Below are positions 21,655-33,107 of a stretch of DNA of 64,000 nt, piece after piece. Position 1 is the stretch's first letter. Every line of letters begins with the position of its first letter. Both the position numbers and the translations under genes were made by a program. The notes under the pieces are model-generated. The model had not been told where the DNA came from. It did not search any database and was given only the letters and a program-made list of their open reading frames with translations. Source of the DNA: Triglochin maritima (lineage: Eukaryota; Streptophyta; Magnoliopsida; Alismatales; Juncaginaceae); the NCBI GenBank assembly GCA_963682175.1, contig OY821771.1:10725001-10789000 (forward strand). Direction: 5' to 3'.

Positions 21655-22859
21655 TAAATCGATTGACGTGAATCCACTACCAATGATGATGCATGCTTAA
21701 GTTAACATGATTCTAAATGTCTAGTTAGATGACCGGTTTCTTCACTTGGACTTAGCAGTAAGTACTTTACCACTTGTTCTTCAAGTAACAATTGCATTAC
21801 CCTAAGCATCTTGTCATTGATCAAAATCAATCTGACCCGAATCCCAGGTTTAATATCAACATAGAGCCAAATTACAAAAGGTTACAAAATATTACAACAT
21901 GGCAAAAATTATCACAAAAGGATGATACATAATTAGTAGCATATCATACATCGCATTCATGCTATTATCATTTATTTTACCCCAATTTTGTGCTACTCGA
22001 GTATTTGTTTGTGGTATTTCAGGTGTTAGGTAATAAACAAGAGAAAAAAGAGAAAATGACTAAAACGCAAGAAGAAACGACTTAAATGAAGCAAAGTGGA
22101 CATGTTTGTCATGCACAATGACCCATCTGCAAATCAGGAAGGACCCAGATGAAATCCAGAGGGACCTGAACGTACGAAAAACATTTCAAGCACAACAATC
22201 CTTCAAAACGATGATCTTGAGGAGTATTTGGGTAATTAAGACAAATGGGCTCGAACCAGCGGACCAGGAGTGCACCCCACGTACAAAATACAACATTTAA
22301 GTTGCTGGAGAAAAACGAGCTAAATCAGAAATAACCGACCCGCCAGTGGCGGATCAAATTACTTGAATTTGGCCCCAATTTCTCCTGTGGCTTCATCTCA
22401 ATCATTTGGGTGCACCAGACTATAGAGAAAGTGATACAGCCGTCGGATTGCTTCCAGATTCATCCAAACCCTTATTTCTTCAATAAATAGACTTGTAATG
22501 CCTCATTTCTTCTTCCTATTTCATTATATTGTTCCTGTTTTTATAGACTATGATCTGGTGGTTGAATCCAAACCTCTATACATCAGTGTTGTTGTTTGCA
22601 TCCCTCTCTTCCTATTTCATTATATTGTTCCTGTTTTTATTGCTTAATTTTTAAAGAATGTAACCCCATTTAGACTGATTCTAGGGCTAATTAGATCCTA
22701 CATCATCTTCTTCTCACCTACTTCTACGTTCTAGTCTCCTCCTCTTTACACTCTCTATACGCATTTTAATGTCGAGTCGAGCACTTTTTTTGCGAGTTTG
22801 GCCTCGTGGTGGTGGAGTGGTCAACTCGAGCGTAGTGCTTATAAATTAATGTCATCCAC
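21655..22859. other. unassigned sequence with a direct repeat
   Basis: No supported gene. A stretch of about 33 bp starting TCTTCCTATTTCATTATATT occurs at about 22509 and again at about 22607. An AATAAATAG TATA-like site lies near 22483. This may be a remnant of an LTR, but no element ends can be defined. Confidence 0.35.
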
Positions 22860-24450
22860 CTATAGATGATTTATTTTTTCATATTAGATGTGTTTGTCAT
22901 ACTTTGAACTTGATAGTAAAAGATGGATTTGAAATAATTAAACCTTACTTAAAAAATGTTAGGGATGCATTTGCCTTAATTAATTTGTAGGTTGCAGCAG
23001 TACATTTAGATATCAGAAATTTAGAGAGTTTTGCGCATATAATCATGTTAAACATAGGATGTTTAGATTAGATGTCCCCTATAGATGGAATTCTATATAT
23101 GAATTGTTATAATGTTGTTATCCTTATAATATTGCAATTACAATCTTTTATAATGAAAAACAAAGTGAGGGAATGTTAACCCCCATAGATTGGGATAATT
23201 GTAAAATTATGTTAGATTTTTTAAAACTTTAATTCACCTTCACTAATAGATTAAGTGGACAGCATAACCTCACCTCTAATATATTTATCCTTGAATTACT
23301 TTCAATTACTAGAGTATTTTCGAAATATAGGTCAAATGTTAATTTTGTTGAAATTTTAAATGTGATGGAGACTACGTTTAATAAATATTGGAATCCTCCT
23401 TCATTTAGTTTTTGATTAGCTTTTATTATGAATCTTAGATTTCAATTTACTGGTTTACAAGCTTTCTTGGAAGAAAACTTGCGAAAAATATGAATTATGA
23501 AAATTTCCAAAAATATTTAGATGTTTGTAAGTCTTTGTTAAACAGCCATTTTTAAATATATGAAAGACTACTTAATGTTAGTTAAATGGGTTCAAATGTT
23601 GCTACTTCATCATCACAACCACCTCCAATAGATCGAGATGATGATGAGGACTCCCAATAGAATTGGTTAAGTAAAAAAAAGTAGTCCAAACTAAAACATT
23701 GAAACACAATAAATTAACTACATATATTAAACACTGAAATGCACTTAACTACTGTTGAGTTAGAATCTTTTGATATTTTAAACTGGTGCAGAAATAACCC
23801 TGGTAGGTTTCCACTAGTCTCCTTTTTGGCACGAGATTTATTATGTCATCTGGTATCAACTGTGTTGTCGGAGTTTCCATTTAGCGCAGGTACATGTATC
23901 TTGACTGAAAAGAGGCAAAGCACGTCTGACAAGTCAATTAAGATGAGCGTATGCTTGAATGATTGGATGGATGCTGCGGACAAAATGCAAAACATGTGTC
24001 TCAACGACAACAACAACAATGACGATTAAGATTGAATACTAAGTAGCTAAACCTTTCTCTTTAGGGAGTATTTTTTTTCCTAGTACCCCATAAGCTTTTT
24101 TCATTACTTCTTAGGTTTAGCTAGTCTCCGGGCTTTTTTCATATGTAACCAATTATGTTATTTTTCGATTTGAGTCGACATATATTAATAAATAAATTAT
24201 TTTGGGAAGAAACCAAAACCAAAACTTAACCCGACCACCGGAAAAAAATGTTTGCATATTTACTTCAAATTAAAAATGATTGTATATTGCAAAAAAGTGA
24301 TTGTATATTTACTTCAAATTAAAAATATCAACCCTAGAACCAAAACCTTACCCGACCACCGAAAAAAATCCAACACAACAACGTAGGATCCGGCACGGCC
24401 CACACTTGGGTCGTGCCCTGGGCCGTGTCGAGCCCATTCCCATGTCTAGT
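22860..24450 (+). pseudogene. relic of an Ac-like hAT transposase
   Basis: With many stops, 22885-23500 reads as the hAT core (CHTLNLIVKDGFEIIKPYLK and DVPYRWNSIYELL are recognisable). The 96-aa frame 23739-24029 is the C-terminal dimerisation domain (FDILNWCRNNPGRFPLVSFL, then STVLSEFPFSAGTCILTEKR). The right end at about 24431-24450 reads inwards as TAGACATGGGAATGGGC, a common Ac-like hAT terminus. No left end is found, so the copy is 5'-deleted. A direct repeat containing TGTATATTTACTTCAAATTA-like sequence lies at 24190-24370. Confidence 0.72.
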
Positions 24451-25176
24451 GGGCATATGCCTCCATATTAATAAAAAATGGCTAATTGCAGTTTGCCCCT
24501 TCACCTTTCACTCGTTGGTAATTAACACTCGTCATCTTTAAAACATAGCAGTCCCCTATCAATTTTAACCCAAAAATGACCCAAATGCCCTCAACAGTTT
24601 CTCAAGTTCATAAGTATTCCAAAATAAATTTGATATAATCAAGTATATTTTTCCATTATCACTACTTCACAAGTGAACCTACACAAATAACCCTAAATTG
24701 TGATATGGGTTGTAATTATAGTTGTTGTTTATTCCACATATTTGTTTCATTTTCTATCGTAACGAGGGTCAAGGTGATCATAGATTCAAAGGATCTTATC
24801 ACAAGTACCAATATATTATTCACTCCAATTACAAATAAATGTTCACATCTTTGTTTTTAGAATAGTTATAATTAAAGAACATGGTCTTTCTTCACGAATT
24901 GTGTTTAGTAGCTTAATCACTGAGGACATGATCAATTATGCATTCGAACTTCGAAGGTTAAAGAAAAGAATATTAGATTACAACAACACCAAACACATAG
25001 TCAACATATATAATTAGGAACCATCGCGTACATAAAATTACAAGTTTCGGCAAATTACAAGTAGTTGGAACTTGGAACCCTTAAAGCTCTTATTACGGCC
25101 CGTGTGCTCCATATAGATATGCGTGCACACTCTTTATTTATTTTTATTGCAATGGTTCAACTTCCTGAGAGTAAAT
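24451..25176. other. unassigned AT-rich sequence downstream of the peptide gene
   Basis: No supported gene. It contains the 3' flank of the minus-strand peptide gene. GGCTAATTGCAGTTTGCCCC at about 24480 resembles the end of a Mutator-like or similar DNA element, but no matching second end is seen. Confidence 0.35.
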
Positions 25177-27715
25177 TTAGCACACACGGACGCATCGCCT
25201 TCTGTAATATTGGCAGCAATGTCCGAGACGCTGGTCGGGGTGAACATCTTCAGTTCCAATTTCACTTGCAGTCTCAGCTTTGACGCCCTCTGTGTATAAT
25301 ATAAAATAAGTGGAAATCTTGAGGTATATGGTGTGACTTGAAGAAAGTAAAGAATTATAATCTTAGATCACAGCTTCAGATTCTAATGGAGTTACCAAAG
25401 GTTACATGTTAAAATTCTAATTAGAATTTCCTTCTTCTCTCAAACTTATGTGTGTTTAAAAATCGTGGTGTTTATAAATAATGAGATACATTTAAATTTT
25501 GAACAAGAAAATGGTAATTAAGAAAATTAATTTGGACATGAGAACATAGACAAACTACATACATATCTTATTAATTTGGACTCGGTGCATGGGCTACGCT
25601 ACTATATCGATTATGTTGTGGTTGGTTGATGTAAAATGAAGATGATCCAGTGCATAGTAATGCGTGTCTTATAGACTAACAAGGTTACATGTGTGGCAAA
25701 CAAAGTGTGAGTTGAAGTGATCGGTGACACGCTTTAATTATTGGCGTACGTGAGTGTGAGTTGAAGTGAGGTGTTTTCATACGGTTTCACCAGTACAATA
25801 AGTATTTTGTGCCAAACAAAGGTTATATATTCAATTCCTAAGAGTGACGTTAGCTCAGAAAATATTTGAAATCTGCACTAATATAGACTTTCCTTTTCGT
25901 TCCGAAAAACTGAAGTGAGGTATTTCAGAATGCACCTGAAGAGAGGTAACTAATTAAGTTCAGGTTCAACTTGTGAAAGCTTTATCAATTTATAGCTGAA
26001 AATCAGCTATGGTGTGTTAATTACAATTTGAGTCAAGCTTAGTTTTGGACGAACGAGCTCATGACCCATCAAAGGCTTCCAACAGTTATAATAAGGGTAA
26101 ATTACACTTTGTCCCCTTCAAGTTTGAGGTGTGTAACATTTTAGTCCCTTGAGTTTGATTTGTAACACTTCGGTCTCTAAATTTGAATTTTGTCACAGTT
26201 TAGTCAACCCCGTTAGTTTTTTCTTCATTCCATTAAATCCCTAATTTCTTCTTTCCAAATTACTCAAACCTAAAACACACCCAAAAATCCCAAACCATAA
26301 CCCTACGTATTCCTTCCACTCTAGTTTACTCACTTCCTCTCTTTCTTCTTTCCATTTTTTGTTCTTCGACGACCACAAGTAGACTTCTAGTTCGAACCTC
26401 GAACGTATCCATCTATTCTCGACAACTCCACGGTGTTATCATTTTTTTGTTGTGGATTTAGTTTTCTTTTGGGGGGTCAAAAAGCGGTTCACTTTTTACT
26501 TGCGATGATAATATGTTTAAGATTGGGAAAAAAAGTTTGGTTGACATAGACTTTAGATTTCTTTTCTATACTAATACATCGTGGAATCTTCCATTTCTCT
26601 ATTATATTTATTTCTTAATAAAGGTGACTTGTTCTTGGAGTTCTACAATTTCCAAGGAGTGGGTTTGAGTTTGAAACCCAAAAATGTTATAGTGTTATGT
26701 TATGGTGTTGGTTTGAAACCCAAAAATTTAGAACATGCTACGTACATAAATTGGATCTTAACTTGGATGGGAACTACAATTTTTTTTAAAGCTAGAAATT
26801 ATGAAAAAGAAAAATAAAACTTAACATGATATTATGTCTCTTAAAGTTTGATGGGTGTAACACTTTGGTCCCTCAATTTTGAAGGGTTGAGAAGCAAAAG
26901 TATTGGATTTAACGGAATAAAGAAAAAACTAACAGGTTGACTAAACTGTGACAAAATTCAAATTCAATGACCAAAGTGTTACAAATCAAACTCAATGGAC
27001 TAAAGTATTACACCTCTCAAACTTGAAAGGGGCAAAGTGTAATTTACCCTTATAATAATATATTCAAAACGTGGGCCCCAACACCTTTGGCGGCAAACTG
27101 CATCCTCGGACGCCCGTTCGTTGAAGTGCTAGGCAGGGACTTAGAAGGAGGGATCATCAAGAGGGAAGTAAGTGACTTCACCTCCTCCGGCCTATCGCAG
27201 ACCTTTGTCAACTCCGGCGGACTTAACGATTTGGGCGGAGGGTAAAACCATATTTTGCTTCGACGTGACGCTTCTTGGGAAACCCAAACACAATCTCTAG
27301 ATCAAAGTTTTTTTGAGCTCGTCACAAGAAGATATGTTTGAAGAGGTGGAGGGAGATATTGGCTACTTATCCTATAGTCTAAACATATAAACTTTATTGC
27401 TATATTTTATAATTTAGTCTAACGAGTTCTTAACGAGTCAGAGCTAAGTTGCCCAATTGTTGAATTTGAATAGCGTGCAGATTATGGTCGGGTCCGTTTG
27501 TTGTCAAGCTTGTGTGCTTGTGCAAACTCGAACAAGCTCGAGTTAGAATTGACTTAGACGATGTACATTATATAATCGTAAGATGAAAAACTTAACTTAC
27601 GAGCAACTTCTCCATTAACTTCCTCAACAAGCTGTCTCACGGCGAGAATCTCAGAAGAGGTGAAGAGAAGTGCAAGCACGAGGACAGAGAACACAACCAA
27701 GGTCTTGTGAGCCAT
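25177..27715 (-). CDS. secreted cysteine-rich peptide precursor, 75 aa, two exons
   Basis: Exon 1 is 27601-27715 and exon 2 is 25177-25289, joined through GT at 27600 and AG at 25290-25291 with a split Gln codon. Exon 1 encodes a textbook signal peptide (MAHKTLVVFSVLVLALLFTS, cleavage probably after EILA) and the start of the mature part (VRQLVEEVNGEVA). Exon 2 is acidic, then ends GHCCQYYRRRCVRVC, with four cysteines spaced CC-X6-C-X3-C at the C-terminus. The mature peptide would be about 50 aa and exported. Layout recalls small plant secreted Cys-rich or GRP-like peptides, but I recognise no named family. The 2.3 kb intron holds a Mutator-like element. A TATA box lies about 85 bases upstream of the ATG. 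Confidence 0.62.
26086..27058. mobile_element. non-autonomous Mutator-like element, 955 bp, in the peptide gene intron
   Basis: The element proper is 26095-27049, flanked by the 9-bp duplication TTATAATAA (26086-26094 and 27050-27058). Its inverted repeats are about 147 bp long and roughly 90% identical by eye, starting GGGTAAATTACACTTTG. Nine-base duplications with long inverted repeats define Mutator-like elements. The interior has no transposase. A partial third copy of the repeat motif lies near 26840-26900. Confidence 0.88.
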
Positions 27716-27796
27716 TTTGAGAGAGAGATAATTAAGAAAGAGTGATCAAAGTAGTTGTTTGTAGAGGTGTGAAGATCTCATGCAAATATGCACTAC

Positions 27797-27807
27797 TTAT
27801 ATATATA
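27797..27807 (-). promoter_or_regulatory. TATA box of the peptide gene
   Basis: The minus strand reads TATATATATAAGTAG about 85 bases before the ATG at 27715, followed by a CT-rich leader (TTATCTCTCTCTCAAA) next to the start, typical of plant 5' UTRs. Confidence 0.5.
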
Positions 27808-27840
27808 GAGATATTGGTGAAGAATTTTCAATAATGATTA

Positions 27841-27942
27841 TTACTTTTTAGCACATGTCATTTTCATCTTGGAGAAATAGCCAAGACATGAACGTTCTTG
27901 CTTCTTGCATTTTTTGTCATCCTTTGTGTTCTTGTGAGCCAT
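27841..27942 (-). other. small ORF starting like the peptide gene (33 codons)
   Basis: The minus strand has a CT-rich leader and ATGGCTCACAAGA, identical to the first 13 coding bases of the peptide gene just downstream, then diverges into a Lys-rich, signal-less 33-codon frame. It looks like a duplicated promoter/start fragment rather than a working gene; a Lys-rich peptide cannot be excluded. Confidence 0.35.
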
Positions 27943-27974
27943 AGTAAGAGATAGAGTAAAATAGTTTTTTGTTG

Positions 27975-28205
27975 GTACGTAAGACTATTCTTCGTATGGA
28001 AGAAAAATTGGGTAGAATTTTCAACAATAATTTTAGTTTATTCAAATTGGGGTAGAATTTTCAACAATGATTTTAGTTTATTATATATTTTTTGTTGGTA
28101 CGTAAGGCTATTCGTATGGAAGAAAAATTGGGTAAATTTTTCAACAATAATTTTAGTTTCTTAAAATTGTGGTAGAATTTTCAACAATGGTTTTAGTTTA
28201 CTCTA
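27975..28205. repeat. tandem repeat upstream of the peptide gene
   Basis: Two copies of a unit of about 115-125 bp (GTACGTAAG, CGTATGGAAGAAAAATTGGG, then TTTTCAACAATAATTTTAG), each with an internal half-repeat of the TTTTCAACAATGATTTTAG kind. A related single piece (GAAGAATTTTCAATAATGAT) occurs at about 27818-27838. Confidence 0.7.
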
Positions 28206-29186
28206 TACTAGATTTGATGGTGTGTCCTTCAGAATATTTAATTCGAAAGAAGAGAGATGGAGAGAGGATAAGATACGGATTGATATGTGAAGCGCTGTTA
28301 TGCATAACCTTATCCTTCAACCATATCCAAGGATGATTTTTGTGTGATTCCGTCGGATTGAAGGGTGAGTTTGTGGAATCGAGATACGCATGATGTGAGA
28401 GGAATTATGTTTGTGTTTGAATGGTTTTAGTATATATATAACAAGAAAAAAAGATGTTGTGGTGACTTGTTTACAGTAACATGTTCTAGTCACGTGGTCT
28501 CCATCCATTTATCTTTTTTTAAATAATTTATTTAAATTTAATTAAACAATATAAATTTATTTAAACTAAATAATTAAACAATATTGGTCCACCAGGTGTT
28601 ATTGATAAATAATATTATTTTATTAATTTAATTTATATTGTTAATTAATTTGATAATGTTAATTATTTTGATAATTGTAGTTAAAAACTATTTTTGGTAA
28701 TTAATGTTGTTAATTTTTTAAAATTATTTTTGGTTGATTATTATATTTTAGAGAAGTAGTTAGAAATAGTAAATATTTTCAATAAATAATTTAGAAAACA
28801 ACAACCAAACATTTCATTTGATAAAATACCGAGAAACAACACACAAAACATCTAAATTAACAACACATGTTTCCTCATATGCCCAAATCATCCAATTCCG
28901 CAGTCAATTTTTTCTTGATTTATTTCTTCGACATCCGTCAAAGACTTACTCGACAAACTCATCAATCGTTAAAGTTTCTTCATTTGTCGTTGTTGTTGTT
29001 ATTGTTGTGCGATGAGTTCTTTTTTTGTCTTGATGCTTCATGTGTTGGAAATCTAGTTTGTCTTGTTCGAGACGAATTATTTCTTTTTTGATGTCTGTAT
29101 TTTTGCTAATGCTCTCAATTAGATGAGAGACATTGATATTGTCGTCGATCTTAGTTTTTCCGTTTTCTTGGATTTCTTCACCCTTC
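28206..29186. other. unassigned AT-rich region with one 80-codon frame
   Basis: 28510-28800 is almost pure A/T without coding potential. On the minus strand 28946-29188 is open (Lys/Glu-rich, then a run of Thr). Composition resembles coiled-coil tails of PIF/Harbinger-associated or NAM-associated proteins, but the match is too weak to name. It directly abuts the NUP88-derived fragment. Confidence 0.3.
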
Positions 29187-29396
29187 ATGTTCTGGTCTCT
29201 TCATATCTAAAGCTAGGTTGTATAATATGTAAAAGGAAGTTGATAAGAGTAAGTTGTTTCAAGCGGTCATAAGTAGTAAAAAACTTTAGATAGTTTATTT
29301 AAAAAAGAAACAATATTAAAAAAATTAAAAAACCCAATGTTAAGGTATTGAGTATGCAACATTGTGCGACCAAGTGTGTCAGGGTCGCATACTCAG
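29187..29396 (-). pseudogene. inverted fragment of NUP88 (exon 4 start, end of intron 3, hAT end)
   Basis: Read on the minus strand, this matches NUP88 from within the intron-3 hAT element (about 43735-43811), through the remaining intron, the acceptor region and the first 35 or so bases of exon 4 (ending about 43956). Shared landmarks on the plus strand here are TGTTCTGGTCTCTTCA, GCTAGGTTGTATAAT, GTTGATAAGAGTAAGTTGTT and TATTGAGTATGC. There are roughly 10-15% differences. Because the hAT end is included, the copy was made after that insertion. It encodes nothing by itself. Confidence 0.82.
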
Positions 29397-31296
29397 ACTC
29401 CGCACAACCCATATATCAAAACTTTTAGAAGTCAAAATAATAGAAACGAACTATAAGCAATTTTATGGTAAATGAAGATGGAACCCATACATAAAGACAA
29501 AAAAGGGATCGGTAGTCTAATTTGCTTGTTTTGGCCCTTCGCGTCTTTCTTTAAAGCCTTCGTGCTTCTTAGATGCCTTGATCAGTGAAATGGGTTATTG
29601 TAACATAAAACAAAGCAGTAAAGAAACTTGATTCCACTGTACATGCATGTAAACCAAAAGCAAAATAGCTTGAAAGAGTATCAACCAAGAAGCAAACAAC
29701 ATCAAATGCAATGAAATGTAATTTCAAATATAAAAAAGCTTGAAATTGTGAACAAAATACTTTCCAATTCTTAAGAAAATAATTTTTTGACATGTACAAT
29801 AGCTTGGCTTGCATTTTGTTTAAACGGAAGATTGGTCAGAAACATGTCATTGACCTTAATAGGATAATGCATTAACTTGTAACTCTAACGTCAGCAATGT
29901 TCTGCAAACGCCTTACCAAGAAGGAAGGGGGAAAAACATATCAATCGCTACTTTCAAGTTCAAAAAACAATACTACACACTACTTCAAAAAATAGTACTC
30001 AGACAATAAACCATATAAGTGAAAACTTTTCTATTAAGTGGAAAGCATAGCAAAATTTAAAACTTTTAGGTAACTTAGATTTCATATGCTTCATTCACCA
30101 ACATTGTATATGTTGGGTGAGGTTCTTACTACGCTACTACGAAGAACGACTTATTAAACGCACCACGGAAAATCAAAACAAATATTGCACGTGGAAAACT
30201 AATTTCTGGTCATCTCCCAAACTTTTAAATGCAACAAGAAACACACTCAAGATGAAAGTGAAAGGAATGTGTTCTAAAAGTTTTAATCTTATATGTTAAT
30301 TATTATGAATTGGATGTGCAAACATTTTGTTTCTTAATTATGGTATTCGTCTTTTAGAAGTGTTAAGGAAGAGACGTTTGGTCCTTAACCATAGAGCTCT
30401 AAAATATAATGGTTTACATAAATCAAAAGTTATTCACAATCATGGTAATTAACATAGAACATTAATCACCGAGATAAGATTGTCGTGTTGGTCATCGATT
30501 ATTGTAGCTCTACAAATAATTGACGACACGAGTATATAAAAGAGGAAAAGATTACTTTTATATATTGAATAGACCTAACAAGTAAAACATTATGGAATTG
30601 TGTTTCGTGTCATTAATGTTTTACTGTGTCTCGGATGCTAAGATATGAGACTTATGTCTTTTCACTCAAGAAGTGCTTAATTTGATTATTGTCAAAAGCT
30701 ATCAATGAGTATAGTGATAAAGACAATAGTTGGTTGAACATGACTTGTGCTGGAAAAGATAGCTAGTCAAACGATTATTGTTGCCCCTCTTAATTGAGTG
30801 ATGATATTAGTGGGCCCCTAGATAAAGCAAAATTATAATGTGCACAATATAACTTGAGTTAAATTACATAGTTATAATTAGCTTAAAGAGATCAAGAAAT
30901 GAATATAATACAAAGGTGACACATTTCTACTTTGTATACATTCTTAATATCATGAGGTAAGGGACGGACACAAGTGGTGCACTTACATCACTAAATGGAT
31001 CGTGTTTTGGTTCGAGTGGAACAAAGACATCTATGCTAATTAGGTAACTATAATGTGTAGCTAGATACCGCCTATAGTTTGAGATATTAAGTGTTTAATA
31101 TCTCTTCCAATTTGGCTTAGATCCTCCTATAGGTCACACCACAAAACTGGGAAACAAGAAGTTTGATTTTGAGTTCATATGATGTGTCGGGTTTCATGTG
31201 AAAAAAGACACATGTGGTGAATGAATAAAATCAATATGTCATGAGAATTAACATAATTAGAATCATAATAAATTCATATGAGGTGTGTATATTATG
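29397..31296. other. intergenic, nothing recognised
   Basis: AT-rich DNA without a supported gene, RNA or element end on either strand; the short frames are not convincing. Confidence 0.4.
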
Positions 31297-32345
31297 GGGT
31301 GTAATAATTTAATATTTTATAGGATAATATATTACATAAGATATGAATTTGCTAAAAAACCCAAAAGATCAAATTTTGTTTGAAATAAATTCAAAATTTG
31401 ACAAAGGCAAAATCGGGGTCAAACACGGTAAACCGTTTAGGGTTTGGTCGACCGAGGTGTCTTCGGAACGGTCAACCGAACGAGGAACGGGTGAACACAA
31501 TTGGTTGACCGAAATTATCTCGAGTGCCTGGACAATTGGGTTAGGTCAACTGAGCGTGAACGGTCAACCGAGAGGAAATATCCACGAGCTATCTTGGGAT
31601 ATTTTTGGTAGACCGAAGGTGACACAGTCATCCGATGAGATTCGACCAGGAGAAATTTTGGTGGGTCAACGGTCAACCGAAGCAAGACGCGGTTCGTCTG
31701 AATTTTTCCAGAGAATTTTTCTCATTTATATTCGGTCGACCGTCTAGCTCACAGTCATCCGAGCATGTGTTAAAATCGAACACGATTTTTGCCTGAATTA
31801 TTAAGAGAATAATTAGATCATGGGTTGGATTAATTCCAGATTTAATTAAACGTTTTTTAGGATGCTTATGTGACAATTTGAGATTAATTTTAGGAAAGAA
31901 TAAGCAAGAGATCATGATTAAAGAATAATTTTTGATAAGAATATTTTGGGAGACTATAAAAGGACCCATCATCCTACTTGTTTAAGTTAATGCAAAAATT
32001 CTTTCTCTCATTAATTTCTCTCTTAATCACCACGAAAATCTCTTAATAGTTTTAAGTTTTGGAGATAGAAATCTCAGGAGCTTAAAGAGGGGTTATTAGC
32101 TAGATTCTAAGCTTAATTAGAGATTGATTGACTAACTTATTTCTTTCTAATCTTGTTTAGAGTTTGGTGAACACTTAGAGGCGAATCGGCGGGCGATTCG
32201 ACGAGCAACGTAACTCTAGATCTTCTGAAAGGTTTTAGAGAACCTTTAGGTATGATCCTCTATACTTTGTTTATTTTAATATGTGTAGGAATGCATGATA
32301 TAAGAATAAACAAATACATGTACGTAAAATCAATGAAGATATGGA
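31297..32345 (+). repeat. LTR-like segment with GGTCGACC sites
   Basis: 31430-31745 contains repeated GGTCGACCG/GGTCAACCG motifs. A good TATA box (GACTATAAAAGGACCC, 31951-31966) follows, then a CT-rich leader and splice/LTR-end-like sequence to about 32260. The U3-TATA-R order suggests a solo or partial LTR on the plus strand. Neither end nor a target duplication can be fixed by eye. Confidence 0.4.
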
Positions 32346-32357
32346 ATCGATCTTGTA

Positions 32358-32999
32358 TGTTGTATTAATTTTTTTTAAAATATATACATACATGGGGACA
32401 CGAAATCCTACAAATAGAAGCAATCAAAGACACAACACACCTGAAGCAAACCACGACACACGCATTTTACAAGGTTCAACAACGTGCCTACGTCCTTGGG
32501 GGTCTCCTGTGGGTTTCCTTTCCTTCAATCTGCTTCTCCAACAAGAGAACCAACCGAGATTACAAGTAGATGAAGGCAATTTGTCCTCCAAAGCACTCTA
32601 GATCTTCTCTAGTCCTAATCTCTCTAAAGGAAATAATAACGATGTGTTGTTTACAAAATTAGGGCAAAAAAACCCTTAAATAGAAGGCTAAATTCGTACA
32701 AGAGAACACACAGATCGCGGGTAAAATCGTCTGCATCGGTCGACCGATATACGGCTTTCCAGCCTAACTGCCACTTTTCGATTGACCATTGTCCAACAAC
32801 AAGTCGACCATTCCATGCTACAGAATAGCTCCTGGAAGGCTCTGGAAATTTCCGGTCGACCGCGTGCCCAACACCAGTCGACCATCCCTCACTTCTCGAA
32901 CGAACCTAGCGTGCTCTGGAAATTTCTGACCGACTGTCTCCTCCATCGGTCGACTGACTCTCCTGTATCCTGTACTTAACAAATATAAACCAATTTTCA
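32358..32999 (-). repeat. 3' LTR of the copia element
   Basis: The inner edge is supported: on the minus strand AAGGTGGATATTGG (polypurine tract) is followed by TGAAAATTGG, giving an LTR end CA at 32998-32999. U3 contains GGTCGACC-like sites (32735-32955), and a TATA-like CTATTTAAGGG lies near 32675-32690. The outer edge (TGTATGTTG at 32358) is a guess. Confidence 0.55.
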
Positions 33000-33107
33000 C
33001 CAATATCCACCTTGGTTTAAATTTGTTACATGAGCCGCATTCTATCCCGCTTCCTTCGTGCTTCGAAGAAGCACCATTGACGCTACTTCCCGAAGCGCTT
33101 CTCCTTC

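Noticed and set aside
28317..28508. 63-codon minus-strand frame
   Set aside because: No motif, no signal peptide, no promoter-like context; it lies in AT-rich intergenic DNA.
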